Source of the DNA: Pseudomonas citrullilanati
GTDB taxonomy: Bacteria; Pseudomonadota; Gammaproteobacteria; Pseudomonadales; Pseudomonadaceae
Direction of reading: 5' to 3'
Length of the DNA stretch: 64,000 bases
NCBI RefSeq assembly: GCF_030580855.1
Contig: NZ_JAUQOP010000015.1
Span: 1-64,000, forward strand
Translations under genes and position numbers: made by a program
Part shown: in pieces, positions 53,004 through 62,688 of the stretch
Position numbering within the stretch: the first letter of the stretch is position 1
Layout: each line of letters opens with the position of its first letter
Notes under the pieces: model-generated
Told to the model about the DNA's origin: nothing
Databases searched by the model: none
What the model saw: the letters and a program-made list of their open reading frames with translations, nothing else

Positions 53004-54173
53004 TTAAATACCGACAGCCATGGCTTTGTCGATCAGCCAGTTCAGGTTCGGACCACGGTCGCTGTGGACTTCCACGGGACGACCGGCCAACGAGCTGTCC
53101 AGCGGCTCGTCAGGCTTGATCAGCACGCGGATATCGGAGGAGAGGTCTTCACTTTTCAGGCTGGTGCTGCTGATGATCTTGCCGGTGCGGGTGGTGTCTT
53201 CGCCGGCCACCTGGAAGTTGACCGCGGTGCCTGGACGCACGTCGCCGAACTGGCGATAGGAGAAGCGCGCCTCGACGTTGGCTTCGGTGCCGCGTGGAAC
53301 CAGTTGGAAGATCACGTCGCCCTTGCTGGCGTACTGGCCGTTGGCGACCAGTTGCTGGGCCACGATGCAGTCGCATGGCGACGTCAGGGTGCCGGTCATT
53401 TGCTTGCCGAACAGTTCCTCGACCTTGGCCGGTTGCAGCTGGTTGTCGTCCAGGTGGCCCTTGAGCACGTCGAGCATGCTGGTGCTGAAGGTCGCCAGCG
53501 GGGCGCCCTTGGCGGCGATGCCGTCAGCCTTGACCAGGCTCTGCACGGTGCCGTCGCGCGGCATGGTGATCGCCATGCCCGGTACGTTCACCAGGCCCGC
53601 CTGGGCGTGGCTGACGAAGTACATGCCGTACACCGACTTGAAGATGAAGCCGAACGCGGCCAGGCCGACGATGAAGATAGCGAGGCTGAAGGTCACCGCG
53701 CGCAGGCGGCCGAACGCCGTCATGCCGCCACTTTCGTCTTTCTGCTTGCGGGCCTTGGTGAAGTTGTCGCGTTGCAGGGTCGCCAGCACGTCGCCGACGC
53801 CGACGATGTCGCCGGCCAGGTGCGAGGTGATGATGTGGCGCAGCGTGGCGATGTCACGCGGCTCCAGGTTCTGGAACTGGCAACCGGTACGGCCGGTCTG
53901 GCGGTCGAAGGAGCGGATCTGCAACTCCACGTCCATGGCCAGGCCCAGGTTGTCGATCACGAATTGCAGGCGAGCCTTGTAGGTTTCGCCGATCTTGAGC
54001 GGCATCTGCCCGGCGTTGAAGCACAGGCCGCCTGCGGACAGGTCCAGGACCTTGACTTCCATCGGGGTCCGGTCGGGGCCGAAGAATCGCAGCTTGGCCG
54101 GGATTTTCACTCGGGCGTGCTGGCGCTGGGCTTCGGATTCATGCACTACGTTGACGTTCACGGCGGTGTTCAT
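53004..54173 (-). CDS. alg44: Alginate polymerase c-di-GMP receptor Alg44
   Basis: A 389-residue inner-membrane protein. The N-terminal PilZ domain (about 15-120) has the c-di-GMP motifs RQHAR (RxxxR) and DLSAGG (DxSxxG). A membrane helix at about 160-182 leads to a periplasmic HlyD-like domain. Binding of c-di-GMP here switches on polymerisation by Alg8, the main post-translational control of alginate. It is separated from algK by 15 bases. Confidence 0.95.
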   Translation of the reverse strand: MNTAVNVNVVHESEAQRQHARVKIPAKLRFFGPDRTPMEVKVLDLSAGGLCFNAGQMPLKIGETYKARLQFVIDNLGLAMDVELQIRSFDRQTGRTGCQFQNLEPRDIATLRHIITSHLAGDIVGVGDVLATLQRDNFTKARKQKDESGGMTAFGRLRAVTFSLAIFIVGLAAFGFIFKSVYGMYFVSHAQAGLVNVPGMAITMPRDGTVQSLVKADGIAAKGAPLATFSTSMLDVLKGHLDDNQLQPAKVEELFGKQMTGTLTSPCDCIVAQQLVANGQYASKGDVIFQLVPRGTEANVEARFSYRQFGDVRPGTAVNFQVAGEDTTRTGKIISSTSLKSEDLSSDIRVLIKPDEPLDSSLAGRPVEVHSDRGPNLNWLIDKAMAVGI

Positions 54174-54208
54174 AGGGGCGGTTTCCTAGTTAATTCATTC
54201 AAGTCCGG

Positions 54209-55699
54209 TCAGACCATCGTCAGCAGCACAGCGACAAAGATGCTGCCGGCGGAGAAGGTCATGGTCCGAGACGACCAAGTGTTGAACCAACGTTGAAAGC
54301 TGGCGAGATCACGGGTCAGTGAGGTGGGCTGGCGGGTCCAGGACTGCTGGTCAAGGCGGAAGAACACGTAGATCTTCACCAACGCGCCGACGATCTGGTT
54401 GTAATAGAGAATCGCCGGGTAGGCCGGGCCGATCCGGTGACCGGAGCACGACAACAGCAAGGTCAGGATCAGGCGGGTAATGCCGATCCAGAGCAGGTAC
54501 ACCAGGATGAACGCGGTGCCGTACTTGAAGCTGGCGATCAGCGCCACGGTCAGGCCCAGCAGCGAGGTCCACATCGACACGCGCTGGTCGAACAGCACCA
54601 CCGAGGTGAACAGGCCCAGGCGTTTCATCCCCAGGCCCAGTGCCCGGGAGTTCTGCCGCAGGTTGTTGCCGTACCAGCGGAACATCAGCTTGCGGCTGGC
54701 CTTGATGAAGCTTTTTTCCGGCGGGTGCTCAACGGTGTTGATCGCCGCGTCGGGCACGTAGAAGGTGTCGTAGCCCAGGCGCATCAGGCTGAACCAGCTC
54801 GACTTGTCGTCCCCGGTCAGGAACTTGAAGCGGCCCAGGCGCCAGTGCTGCAGCGAGTCGCTTTCGACGTCGGCGATGAAGTCGGGGTTGGTCACCACCG
54901 TGGCGCGGAACACCGACATGCGCCCGGTCATGGTCAGCACGCGCTTGGACAGGGCCATGGAGCACATGTTGATGTGACGCTGGGCGAAACGCAGCTTGTG
55001 CCACTCGGCCATGATGTAGCCGCCACGCACTTCGCAGAACTCGTTGGTGGTCAGGCCGCCGACGTTGCCGAACAGCTGGAACCACGGCACGGTCTTGCGC
55101 ACGACGCCTTCGGCGAGCACGGTGTCGCCATCGATCACGGCGACCACCGCACGGTCATCCGGCAGGTGGCGGGAGATGGCGCGGAAACCGTAGGCCAGGC
55201 CGTCGCGCTTGCCGGTGCCGGGGATGCGCACGAAGTCCAGCTTGACCCGCTCCGGCGGGTTCATGCGGGCCCAGAGGCTCTTGACCAGCAGCTCGTCGGA
55301 CATTTCCACGATGGAGCAGACCACGGTGGTCGGCAGCCCGCAGTCGATGGCTTCGCGGATCACCGAGCCATACACCTGGGCGGTGGTCAGCGCGTCGATC
55401 CGGAAACTGGTGACCATCAGGAACACGTGGGACGGATCGGCGGCCTTGCCCAGCTTGCGTACCTTGCGGCGCAGATGCGGGTAGACGATGTACAGGAAGA
55501 TCATGCCGCGCACGAAATGCGTCGCGCCCATGGAGTAACGCCAGATGCCCACGGCGCCGATCAGGAAGATGAAATCCTTGGATTCGGAGTCGAACGTGGA
55601 CGTGGGCAGCGCCAAGGCGATGCCCATCAATAAACTCAAGTAAAACAGCCAACCGGCGGCCTGAAGCAGGCCGTGCTTTAGCCTGTGCATAATCTGCAT
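54209..55699 (-). CDS. alg8: Alginate polymerase Alg8 (GT2 family)
   Basis: A 496-residue inner-membrane glycosyltransferase that polymerises mannuronate from GDP-mannuronate. Membrane segments are at the N-terminus (about 10-70) and in the C-terminal third. The cytoplasmic GT2 domain has VIDGDT, the catalytic [10 protein letters not shown] and the acceptor-site RWYGNN. The start could be ATG 55699 or 55690; neither has a strong ribosome site. It is 91 bases after algD. Confidence 0.94.
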   Translation of the reverse strand: MQIMHRLKHGLLQAAGWLFYLSLLMGIALALPTSTFDSESKDFIFLIGAVGIWRYSMGATHFVRGMIFLYIVYPHLRRKVRKLGKAADPSHVFLMVTSFRIDALTTAQVYGSVIREAIDCGLPTTVVCSIVEMSDELLVKSLWARMNPPERVKLDFVRIPGTGKRDGLAYGFRAISRHLPDDRAVVAVIDGDTVLAEGVVRKTVPWFQLFGNVGGLTTNEFCEVRGGYIMAEWHKLRFAQRHINMCSMALSKRVLTMTGRMSVFRATVVTNPDFIADVESDSLQHWRLGRFKFLTGDDKSSWFSLMRLGYDTFYVPDAAINTVEHPPEKSFIKASRKLMFRWYGNNLRQNSRALGLGMKRLGLFTSVVLFDQRVSMWTSLLGLTVALIASFKYGTAFILVYLLWIGITRLILTLLLSCSGHRIGPAYPAILYYNQIVGALVKIYVFFRLDQQSWTRQPTSLTRDLASFQRWFNTWSSRTMTFSAGSIFVAVLLTMV

Positions 55700-55790
55700 C
55701 CGTCTCTATCTCGGGCGGGCCTCGTGGGCGGCCCGATGGGTTAAGGCAGGCGAAAGGCCGGCCGGGAACTGTCCCGGCCGGCAAACAGAC

Positions 55791-57107
55791 TTACCAGCAG
55801 ATGCCTTCGGTCCGGCCACTCGGCGTGGTGGCCTTGGACATGAAGCCGACCAGGTCGATGACCTGCTTGCCTTCCGGTACGTTCTCGGTCAGCGCGCGGA
55901 ACTTCTCGTCACGGTTGCCCAGGATGATGATGTCGGAGTTGTCGATGACCGAGTCGAAGTCCGAGTTGAGCAAGGACGAGACGTGAGGAATCTTCGACTC
56001 GATGTAGTCCTTGTTCGCACCGTGGACGCGGGCGTATTCGACGTTGCTGTCGTAGATGCGCAGGTCGTAGCCCTTGCCGATCAGCATTTCCGCCAGTTCC
56101 ACCAGCGGGCTTTCGCGCAGGTCGTCGGTGCCGGCCTTGAAGCTCAGGCCCAGCAGGGCGACTTTGCGTTTCTCGTGGCTGGAAACGATGTCGAAGGCGT
56201 TCTGCACCTGGGACTCGTTGCTGCGCATCAGCGAGTTGAGCAGTGGCGCTTCCACGTCCAGGGAGCTGGCGCGGTAGGTCAGGGCGCGAACGTCCTTGGG
56301 CAGGCAGGAGCCGCCGAAGGCGAAGCCTGGGCGCATGTAGTACTGGGACAGGTTCAGGGTCTTGTCCTGGCAGACCACGTCCATCACTTCACGGCCATCG
56401 ACGCCGACCGCCTTGGCGATGTTGCCGATCTCGTTGGCGAAGGTCACCTTGGTGGCGTGCCAGACGTTGCAGGTGTACTTGATCATCTCGGCAACGGCGA
56501 TGTCCTTGCGGATGATCGGCGCATCGAGCTCTTCGTACAGCGATTGCAGGACGTCGCCAGAGGCTTTGTCGAACTCGCCGATCACGGTCATCGGTGGCAG
56601 GTCGTAGTCCTTGATCGCGGTGCTTTCACGCAGGAACTCAGGGTTGACCGCGACGCCGAAATCAACGCCGGCTTTCTTGCCGGAGCAGTCTTCGAGAATC
56701 GGGATGACAACGTTTGCGACGGTGCCCGGCAATACGGTGCTGCGGACCACGACGGTGTGGCGGGTGGTCTTGTCACGCAGAACAAAACCGATCTCGCGGC
56801 ACACGGCCTCGATGTAGTTCAGTTCCAGGTCGCCATTCTTTTTGCTCGGTGTACCGACGCAAATCATCGACAGGTCAGTATCGCGAATGGCTTCGGCGAA
56901 GTTGGTAGTACCGCGCAGTCGACCGGTTTCAATACCTTGGGCCAACAGCTCGCCAAGACCCGGTTCGACAATCGGCGATTTGCCCGCGTTGATCATGTCT
57001 ATCTTGTCTTTGGCGACATCTACGCCAACTACGTCATGGCCCCGTGCAGACAGGCAACCGGCACATACTGCACCGACGTAACCCAAACCAAATATGCTAA
57101 TGCGCAT
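55791..57107 (-). CDS. algD: GDP-mannose 6-dehydrogenase AlgD
   Basis: A 438-residue NAD-dependent dehydrogenase that oxidises GDP-mannose to GDP-mannuronate in two steps, the committed step to alginate. The NAD loop is FGLGYVGAVCAGCL; the catalytic Cys is in GGSCLPKDVRAL, with the NPEFLREST substrate motif. The start is ATG 57107 with GAGGT seven bases upstream; ATG 57116 lies too close to that sequence. It is the first gene of the operon and follows a long regulatory region. Confidence 0.97.
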   Translation of the reverse strand: MRISIFGLGYVGAVCAGCLSARGHDVVGVDVAKDKIDMINAGKSPIVEPGLGELLAQGIETGRLRGTTNFAEAIRDTDLSMICVGTPSKKNGDLELNYIEAVCREIGFVLRDKTTRHTVVVRSTVLPGTVANVVIPILEDCSGKKAGVDFGVAVNPEFLRESTAIKDYDLPPMTVIGEFDKASGDVLQSLYEELDAPIIRKDIAVAEMIKYTCNVWHATKVTFANEIGNIAKAVGVDGREVMDVVCQDKTLNLSQYYMRPGFAFGGSCLPKDVRALTYRASSLDVEAPLLNSLMRSNESQVQNAFDIVSSHEKRKVALLGLSFKAGTDDLRESPLVELAEMLIGKGYDLRIYDSNVEYARVHGANKDYIESKIPHVSSLLNSDFDSVIDNSDIIILGNRDEKFRALTENVPEGKQVIDLVGFMSKATTPSGRTEGICW

Positions 57108-57919
57108 CGCATTCACCTCTGTTTTTCACGCCATTAAATGGCCGGAGTTAATAGTGTTCAGCGGTCATCGTGCACTCGGAAGTGTGGAGTGCAGGCGCCA
57201 CAATGCCGTTGTGCAGGCATACTAAGTTCCGAGTGTCTAAATAATTGCACTCAAGTTGTGCGCAAAGCGGCCTTGTTGTTATGACCTGCCCTGTTATGCA
57301 GCCAGTCCTCGTTGTCGGGAACGCTCGTGCAAAGGTGTTTCACTTTTGATTCCTGGCAAAAAGCCCACAAAATCAACAGTTTCTGTGCTCGGGTGAGCAC
57401 AATGTAGGGGCGCAGCCTTGGCCTTTGTGGGGATAGTAATGTTGCGTTATCTCCCGTCCTTCTAAGGTTGGATCCAAATCGACGACCGTTTCACTAAGTT
57501 GCCATGACAACTTGGTTACTCTGTCCGACGTTGTCTGTAAGTTATCTCCTACACGCTCGGCGATAATCGTTACCGGTGGTATGAGCCGTGCGTTTTGACA
57601 TAGTTCCGATCCGCTCATCGCGATTTTCGAAATTTTTCGAAATATTATCCGAGATGGCACTGCTTTCATTTTGATGGCACTTGCCATTTCGGCCTTTGTA
57701 AATGGGGAGTTAGCAGGGGTGGATAGTTTTGTGCCACTACAGAAGAAAAAAATGCGTGCCACTACGCAAAAAACTGACGAGTGTCGAGTGAAAGAAAAGT
57801 TAGCGTCAGGGTGGGACGATTTATTGGCGCCATGGAACTGGCAAAGTGGGCGGGGAAGGAGGATGACAAGTAGGCAGTTGATCGAGGCCCCCAATCGGGG
57901 GGCCTTATAAAGTCATGCT
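57108..57919 (-). promoter_or_regulatory. algD upstream regulatory region
   Basis: About 0.8 kb without a believable gene, clearly AT-richer than its neighbours. On the minus strand GGAACTT (57230-57224) matches the -35 of AlgU/sigma-22 promoters, but no good TCTGA-like -10 follows, so the start site is not fixed. Around it are TGCACTC heptamers (57171, 57187 inverted, 57246). Farther upstream are two TTTCGAAA palindromes 10 bp apart (57625, 57635), an ATGGCA/TGCCAT palindrome (57674-57687) and a GTGCCACTAC direct repeat (57731, 57756). In P. aeruginosa this region binds AlgR, AmrZ, AlgB and bending proteins; no clear AlgR site was found here. A GC-rich hairpin ends it near yaaA. Confidence 0.6.
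57884..57905 (-). terminator. GC-rich hairpin after yaaA
   Basis: AGGCCCCC-AATC-GGGGGGCCT forms a strong stem 15 bases past the yaaA stop. The T run is poor on both strands (TTATAA on the plus side), so it may be a terminator or only a barrier between yaaA and the algD control region. Confidence 0.45.
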
Positions 57920-58699
57920 TTATTCCGGAGCATGGTCACGCAGGAAGACCAGTTTGTCCGGACTCGATTGTTGTTCATTGAAACGATAACCCTGTAAGTC
58001 GAACTGCTTGAGCGAGGCCGGGTCGTCGATGCGTTCCTGGATGACGAAGCGACTCATCAGGCCCCGGGCCTTCTTGGCGTAGAAACTGATGATCTTGTAC
58101 TGGCCGTTCTTGAGGTCCTTGAATTCGGTGTCGATGACGCGCGCTTTCAGTGCGCTGCGCTTGACCGCCGAGAAGTACTCGTTGGACGCCAGGTTCAACA
58201 GGACGTCATCGCCTTGTTCGGCCAGGGCTTCGTTCAACCATTCGCTGATGCGCGTGCCCCAGAACGCGTAGAGGTCCTTGCCCCGGGCATTGGCCAACTT
58301 GGTGCCCATTTCCAGGCGGTAGGGCTGCATCAGGTCCAGCGGGCGCAGCAGGCCATACAAGCCGGAGAGCATGCGCAGGTGCTGCTGGGCGTAGTCGAAA
58401 TCGGCTTCGCCGAAACTCTGGGCGTCCAGGCCGGTGTACACGTCACCCTTGAAAGCCAGCAGGGCCTGCTTGGCATTGGCCGGGGTGAACGCCGGTGTCC
58501 AACTGCCGAACCGCGCGGCGTTGAGGCCGCCGATCTTGTCGGAGACGTGCATCAGTTCGCTGATCTGGGTGGGGGAAAGGGTGCGCAACTGCTCGATCAG
58601 TTCCTGGGAGTGGTCCAGGTACTGCGGCTGGGTGAACCGCGTCGTGGCCGGTGGTGTTTCGTAGTCGAGGGTCTTGGCGGGGGAAATCACCATCAGCAT
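57920..58699 (-). CDS. yaaA: Peroxide-stress protein YaaA
   Basis: A 259-residue YaaA/UPF0246 protein. It begins [14 protein letters not shown], the family signature, and has [21 protein letters not shown] and [13 protein letters not shown]. In E. coli YaaA lowers free iron and DNA damage during hydrogen peroxide stress, and it binds DNA. Start and length are standard. It points the same way as algD but is separated from it by the long control region and a hairpin, so it is a separate unit. Confidence 0.92.
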   Translation of the reverse strand: MLMVISPAKTLDYETPPATTRFTQPQYLDHSQELIEQLRTLSPTQISELMHVSDKIGGLNAARFGSWTPAFTPANAKQALLAFKGDVYTGLDAQSFGEADFDYAQQHLRMLSGLYGLLRPLDLMQPYRLEMGTKLANARGKDLYAFWGTRISEWLNEALAEQGDDVLLNLASNEYFSAVKRSALKARVIDTEFKDLKNGQYKIISFYAKKARGLMSRFVIQERIDDPASLKQFDLQGYRFNEQQSSPDKLVFLRDHAPE

Positions 58700-58844
58700 G
58701 TAGTCGTCTCCTTCAAAGGTGCGGCGATTCTAGGAGGTTGTCCGGGTGGACTCCAGCTATTGGGGTGATAGGGATGAGTGGTGAAGTGCGATTTGCCGAA
58801 TTTTGTGGCAAGGGGATCGGCTATCATGCCGCGCGGGTTTCGTT

Positions 58845-59984
58845 ATGGAGACATCCCTTTTGCGCATTGCCCTTCTGTTATCGGCCTGGCTGTTGAGTTG
58901 CAGCGTCATTGCCGCGCCCAACGACATCGCGAGCCTGGACCGCAGCACCTGGCCGGAACAGCTCACCAGCCCGACCCTGTTCGACGTGGCTTCGCGGGCC
59001 GAGATCCTGATGTTCGCGCGGGTCATGCTGGACGTCGATGCCATGGATGAAATCGCCCTCAAGCAGTACCTGGGCCTGCGCACGGTCAACATGGCCGCGG
59101 TCGACGCGCTCCGCGCACGGTTGTGGCAGCGGCTGCTGGACAACTACAACTTTGCCCAGCGGAGCTGTGACCAGGATGCGTCCTTCTGTTACCTGGTGGA
59201 AAACATGGGAACCCTGCGGGAAGAGGCGCGCCGGTTCCACCTCGATGAAAGCTCGTTCTATTTCAAATGGGCCGGGCCGAGCCAGGTCTTTCATACCCAG
59301 TACCGCGACGAGTTGTTGCGAAAAGCTGCGCTATTCCCGCAAACCAGCAGCGAAATCGCCCGTTTCGGGGATTACGAGCGCAATGGCGAAGACATGCATG
59401 ACCGGCTGTTCCTGCTGACCTTCGACAGCGGTGCCAACGTGGCGCCGGACAATACCCCGTGGCTGGCGGACTACCTGCGCAAGGCGAACGTGAATGGCAC
59501 GTTCTTCGTGCTGGGCAAGGACATCCAGGCGCGGCTGGCAGAGCAGTCGGTCAACGGTCTCCAGACCTTGTATTCCGGGCAATGCGTGGGTGTCCAGGGC
59601 TGGGAGTTCCGTTCCCACAGCTATTGGCAGGACTGGCAGGATTCGGTGCGGCGCAGCGTCGACCTGGTCAAGGGCAAGCTGCCGGAGAACTTCGTGCCGC
59701 TGTTCCGTCCGCCCCAGGGTCAGCGTCGTGGCGACGCCGAAGGGTTCTTCCGGCAACAGGGCCTGCAAGTGGCGTTGTGGGACATCGATCCCCAGGACGG
59801 CAGCCTGCGGCTCAAGCCCGAGCAGAGTGCCCAGCGGGCGCTGACGCTGATGCTGCTATGGCGCCGCGGGGTGATCAATTTCAATGCCAAGCAGGACGGA
59901 GTGAAGACGGCGCTGCCGTGGCTGGTGACGCAGACGGCGCAAAGCGGGATCGGTTGGGAGGACTGCCAGGAGGCGTTTCGCTGA
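58845..59984 (+). CDS. Exported polysaccharide-deacetylase (NodB-like) protein
   Basis: A 379-residue protein with an N-terminal signal (about 1-24, cleavage near VIAA-P). A unique helical region of about 165 residues precedes a NodB/CE4 domain: LLTFDSGANV holds the first catalytic Asp, then NVNGTFFVLGKD, a histidine motif in SHSYWQDW, and FRPPQGQRRGDAE. The usual DDG motif reads FDSGAN, so metal binding may differ from classic enzymes. Substrate unknown; it lies near the alginate and yaaA genes but is not in their operons. The start at 58845 has only a weak ribosome site (GCGGG). Confidence 0.8.
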   Translation: METSLLRIALLLSAWLLSCSVIAAPNDIASLDRSTWPEQLTSPTLFDVASRAEILMFARVMLDVDAMDEIALKQYLGLRTVNMAAVDALRARLWQRLLDNYNFAQRSCDQDASFCYLVENMGTLREEARRFHLDESSFYFKWAGPSQVFHTQYRDELLRKAALFPQTSSEIARFGDYERNGEDMHDRLFLLTFDSGANVAPDNTPWLADYLRKANVNGTFFVLGKDIQARLAEQSVNGLQTLYSGQCVGVQGWEFRSHSYWQDWQDSVRRSVDLVKGKLPENFVPLFRPPQGQRRGDAEGFFRQQGLQVALWDIDPQDGSLRLKPEQSAQRALTLMLLWRRGVINFNAKQDGVKTALPWLVTQTAQSGIGWEDCQEAFR

Positions 59985-60321
59985 AACCTGGAAAAGGCCC
60001 GGAAACATTGGGGAAGGCGGAAATCTTGGCGCACATTCGGGGCAACCCGACTTCCGACTTTAACGGTGCGAGGGCGGTACGCCAAGGGTTATTCGTCACT
60101 CTGAAAAATAAACTTCAAAAAAGCGTCAAAGTGCTTTTTCCTGTCATGGTTTTTGGAGTATCAAGAAGTCAGACCGCCGAAACCTGCAACACAGGTGGCG
60201 TCTTCCAAGACCCAGATTGTGTGCAGTTCACCTGAACCCTCGCGGGTGAATTCGGTGGCTACCTCGAGGCGCAGCACTGTCACGGTATTGCGTCGAATGG
60301 CCCCCACAAAGGTGACCGAGT
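59985..60321. other. Intergenic region before the PhoH gene
   Basis: No gene is supported. A weak A/T-arm hairpin (AAAAAAGC...GCTTTTT, about 60117-60140) may end the deacetylase transcript. A second hairpin TTCACC...GGTGAA lies at 60229-60252. No convincing promoter hexamers were picked out; AAGGTG just before 60322 is the PhoH ribosome site. Confidence 0.5.
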
Positions 60322-61716
60322 ATGGATGACCACGGACGTAGCCCTTCCTCCAACCAGCCAATCCTGTATGTACTCGATACCAACGTATTGATCCACGATC
60401 CAAACGCGCTGCTGAATTTCGAAGAACACCACGTCGCCATCCCGATGACCGTGCTCGAAGAGCTGGACAAGCTCAAGAGCGGGCATCACAGCGTTGCCGC
60501 CGAATGCCGCCAGGCCATTCGCCTGATCGACAAGACCCTGGGCGATGCCTCCCCCGAGGACGTCGAGCTGGGCGTGGCGATCCAGCGTGGCAAGAGCGGC
60601 CCCAAGGGCCTGCTGTCGATCCTGATGAGCAAGCGCACCGAACCGAACCTGGTGCTGCCCGAACACCTCAACGACAACATCATCATCAACCAGTTGATCG
60701 ACCTGCACGCGCGCAACAAGGACCAAGCCGTGGTGCTGGTGACCAAAGACATCAACATGCGCCTCAAGGCCCGCGCCTGCGGGATCGCGGCGGAGGACTA
60801 CAGCACCGACCAGTTGGTCGACGACGTCTCGCTGTTGCCCAATGGCTACCACACCATGACCGGCTCCTTCTGGGACCGGGTGAGCAAGGTCGAGACCCGC
60901 CAGGACCACGGTCGCACCTGGCACCAGGTGCAACTGATCGACAACCTGCCGGCGGTGCACATCAATGAATTCATCATCGACGAGCAGGGATTCGTCGGTT
61001 GGATCAAGGAAATCCAGGACGACAAGCTGCTGATCCTCGACCTGCACCAGGAACCCCTGCTGCACCAGGAAGCCTGGGGCCTCAAGCCCCGTGATATCTA
61101 CCAGAGCCTGGCGCTGTTCGCCTTGCTCGACCCGGACATCCACCTGGTCAACCTGTCCGGCGCCGCCGGTTCGGGCAAGACCATCCTGGCCCTGGCCGCC
61201 GCCATTGAGCAGACCATGGTCAGCAAGCGCTACCGGCGCATCATCGCCACCCGCAGCGTGCAGGGCCTGGACCAGGAAATCGGCTTCCTGCCCGGCACCG
61301 AGGCGGAAAAGATGGAGCCTTGGCTGGGCGCGATCACCGACAACCTCGAAGCCTTGCACATGGATGACGAAAGTACCCATGGCAGCGTCGACTACATCCT
61401 CAGCAAAGTGCCGTTGCAGTTCAAATCCCTCAACTACATCCGGGGCCGCAGCTTCCAGCAGAGCCTGATCCTGATCGACGAATGCCAGAACCTCACCCCG
61501 CACCAGATGAAGACCATCATCACCCGTGCCGGTGCCGGTTCCAAAGTGGTGTGCCTGGGCAACCTGGCGCAGATCGACACCCCCTACCTGTCCGCGACCA
61601 GCTCCGGGCTGACGTACCTGACCGAACGCTTCAAGGACTTCCCCAACGGCGTCCATATCACCTTGCAAGGCGTACCGCGCTCGATCCTCGCCGAATACGC
61701 CGAATCCCACTTGTAA
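60322..61716 (+). CDS. PIN-PhoH fusion ATPase/ribonuclease (PhoH2 type)
   Basis: A 464-residue protein of two parts. The N-terminal PIN domain (about 12-150) has YVLDTNVLIHDP and LVTKDINMRLKA acidic residues for RNA cleavage. The C-terminal PhoH ATPase (about 250-460) has Walker A SGAAGSGKTILAL, Walker B LILIDECQN and a GNLAQID sensor. Mycobacterial PhoH2 proteins of this layout unwind and cut RNA; the role in Pseudomonas is unknown. AGGTG lies seven bases before ATG 60322. A terminator follows 11 bases after the stop, so it is probably a single-gene unit. Confidence 0.9.
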   Translation: MDDHGRSPSSNQPILYVLDTNVLIHDPNALLNFEEHHVAIPMTVLEELDKLKSGHHSVAAECRQAIRLIDKTLGDASPEDVELGVAIQRGKSGPKGLLSILMSKRTEPNLVLPEHLNDNIIINQLIDLHARNKDQAVVLVTKDINMRLKARACGIAAEDYSTDQLVDDVSLLPNGYHTMTGSFWDRVSKVETRQDHGRTWHQVQLIDNLPAVHINEFIIDEQGFVGWIKEIQDDKLLILDLHQEPLLHQEAWGLKPRDIYQSLALFALLDPDIHLVNLSGAAGSGKTILALAAAIEQTMVSKRYRRIIATRSVQGLDQEIGFLPGTEAEKMEPWLGAITDNLEALHMDDESTHGSVDYILSKVPLQFKSLNYIRGRSFQQSLILIDECQNLTPHQMKTIITRAGAGSKVVCLGNLAQIDTPYLSATSSGLTYLTERFKDFPNGVHITLQGVPRSILAEYAESHL

Positions 61717-61727
61717 CCCCAGCGAAC

Positions 61728-61755
61728 CGGGCGGCCAGCAGGCCGCCCGATTTTA
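61728..61755 (+). terminator. Terminator after the PhoH gene
   Basis: CGGGCGGCC (61728-61736), AGCA loop, GGCCGCCCG (61741-61749), then ATTTTAC. A perfect nine-pair stem with a short T run. Confidence 0.75.
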
Positions 61756-61775
61756 CCCGTCCATTGAAAAAAAAC

Positions 61776-61862
61776 TGTGGGAGCGAGCTTGCTCGCGATG
61801 GCGGTGTATCAGATAAAACAGGAGTCTGACCTACCGCCATCGCGAGCAAGCTCGCTCCCACA
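61776..61862. repeat. REP doublet between PhoH and moaC
   Basis: Perfect arms of about 31 bp (61776-61806 and 61832-61862; core TGTGGGAGCGAGCTTGCTCG, extended by ATGGCGGT). The loop of only 25 bp makes it the tightest doublet in the window. Confidence 0.93.
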
Positions 61863-61972
61863 AGGGAATCGCAGTGTTCAGGAAATTGCTGCTCACCCCA
61901 AGTGCGACAATCAGTCCTGCCGGAATCTGACCCACAGGTTTACAATCGACACTCCCGATCAGGAGTAACCCT

Positions 61973-62446
61973 GTGCTGACTCATCTCGATTCCCAAGGTC
62001 GCGCCAACATGGTCGACGTCACCGACAAGGCCGTGACGTTCCGTGAGGCCACCGCCGAAGCCTTTGTGCGCATGCTGCCCGAGACGCTGCAGATGATCGT
62101 CAGCGGCGGTCACCCCAAGGGCGATGTGTTCGCCGTGGCGCGCATTGCCGGCATCCAGGCCGCGAAGAAAACCAGCGACCTGATTCCGCTCTGCCATCCG
62201 TTGATGCTCACCAGCGTCAAGGTCGAGATCAATTCCGAGGGCACGGACCAGGTCCGTATCGTCGCCCGCTGCAAGCTGTCGGGGCAGACCGGGGTGGAGA
62301 TGGAGGCGCTGACGGCCGCCAGCGTCGCCGCGCTGACGATCTACGACATGTGCAAGGCCGTGGATCGGGGCATGGTCATCGAAGGCGTTCGGGTGTTGGA
62401 AAAGCTCGGCGGCAAGAGTGGTCATTTCCAGGCGGACGCACGATGA
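61973..62446 (+). CDS. moaC: Cyclic pyranopterin monophosphate synthase MoaC
   Basis: A 157-residue enzyme for the first stage of molybdenum-cofactor synthesis, working with MoaA to make cyclic pyranopterin monophosphate. Active-site motifs: [17 protein letters not shown] and [23 protein letters not shown]. The start is GTG 61973 with AGGAG seven bases upstream. It overlaps moaD by four bases. No moaA is seen in the window. Confidence 0.95.
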   Translation: MLTHLDSQGRANMVDVTDKAVTFREATAEAFVRMLPETLQMIVSGGHPKGDVFAVARIAGIQAAKKTSDLIPLCHPLMLTSVKVEINSEGTDQVRIVARCKLSGQTGVEMEALTAASVAALTIYDMCKAVDRGMVIEGVRVLEKLGGKSGHFQADAR

Positions 62447-62685
62447 AGATCCATGTGAAATTCTTCGCCCGTTATCGGGAAGCGCTGGGCGTGGAAGCGG
62501 TCACCGTGGACGGCGAGTTCGCCACGGTCGACGATGTGCGCGCGCTGCTCGCCCGACGTGACGGCGCCGACGTACTGCGCGAGCAGAACCTGATGTGCGC
62601 CCGTAACGAGGACCTCTGCCAACTCGACGAGCCAGTGGAAGACGGTGACGAAGTGGCGTTTTTCCCCACCGTGACCGGAGGCTGA
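62443..62685 (+). CDS. moaD: Molybdopterin synthase sulfur carrier MoaD
   Basis: An 80-residue ubiquitin-like protein ending in the double glycine (FPTVTGG) that carries the thiocarboxylate to MoaE. The start ATG 62443 overlaps the moaC stop; an upstream in-frame start at 62350 lies inside moaC and would add non-family residues. Three bases separate it from moaE. Confidence 0.94.
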   Translation: MKIHVKFFARYREALGVEAVTVDGEFATVDDVRALLARRDGADVLREQNLMCARNEDLCQLDEPVEDGDEVAFFPTVTGG

Positions 62686-62688
62686 GCC

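Noticed and set aside
51612..54296. Long plus-strand open frame opposite algK and alg44
   Set aside because: Antisense to well-defined alginate genes; no motif or ribosome site that would support it.
57480..57500. AlgR-like site (ACCGTTTCAC) upstream of algD
   Set aside because: Only about seven of ten bases match the ACCGTTCGTC consensus I remember; not strong enough to call.
57373..57894. Minus-strand open frame of about 173 codons upstream of algD
   Set aside because: No homology recognised, no good ribosome site, AT-rich DNA unlike neighbouring genes, and it fills the known regulatory place of algD.
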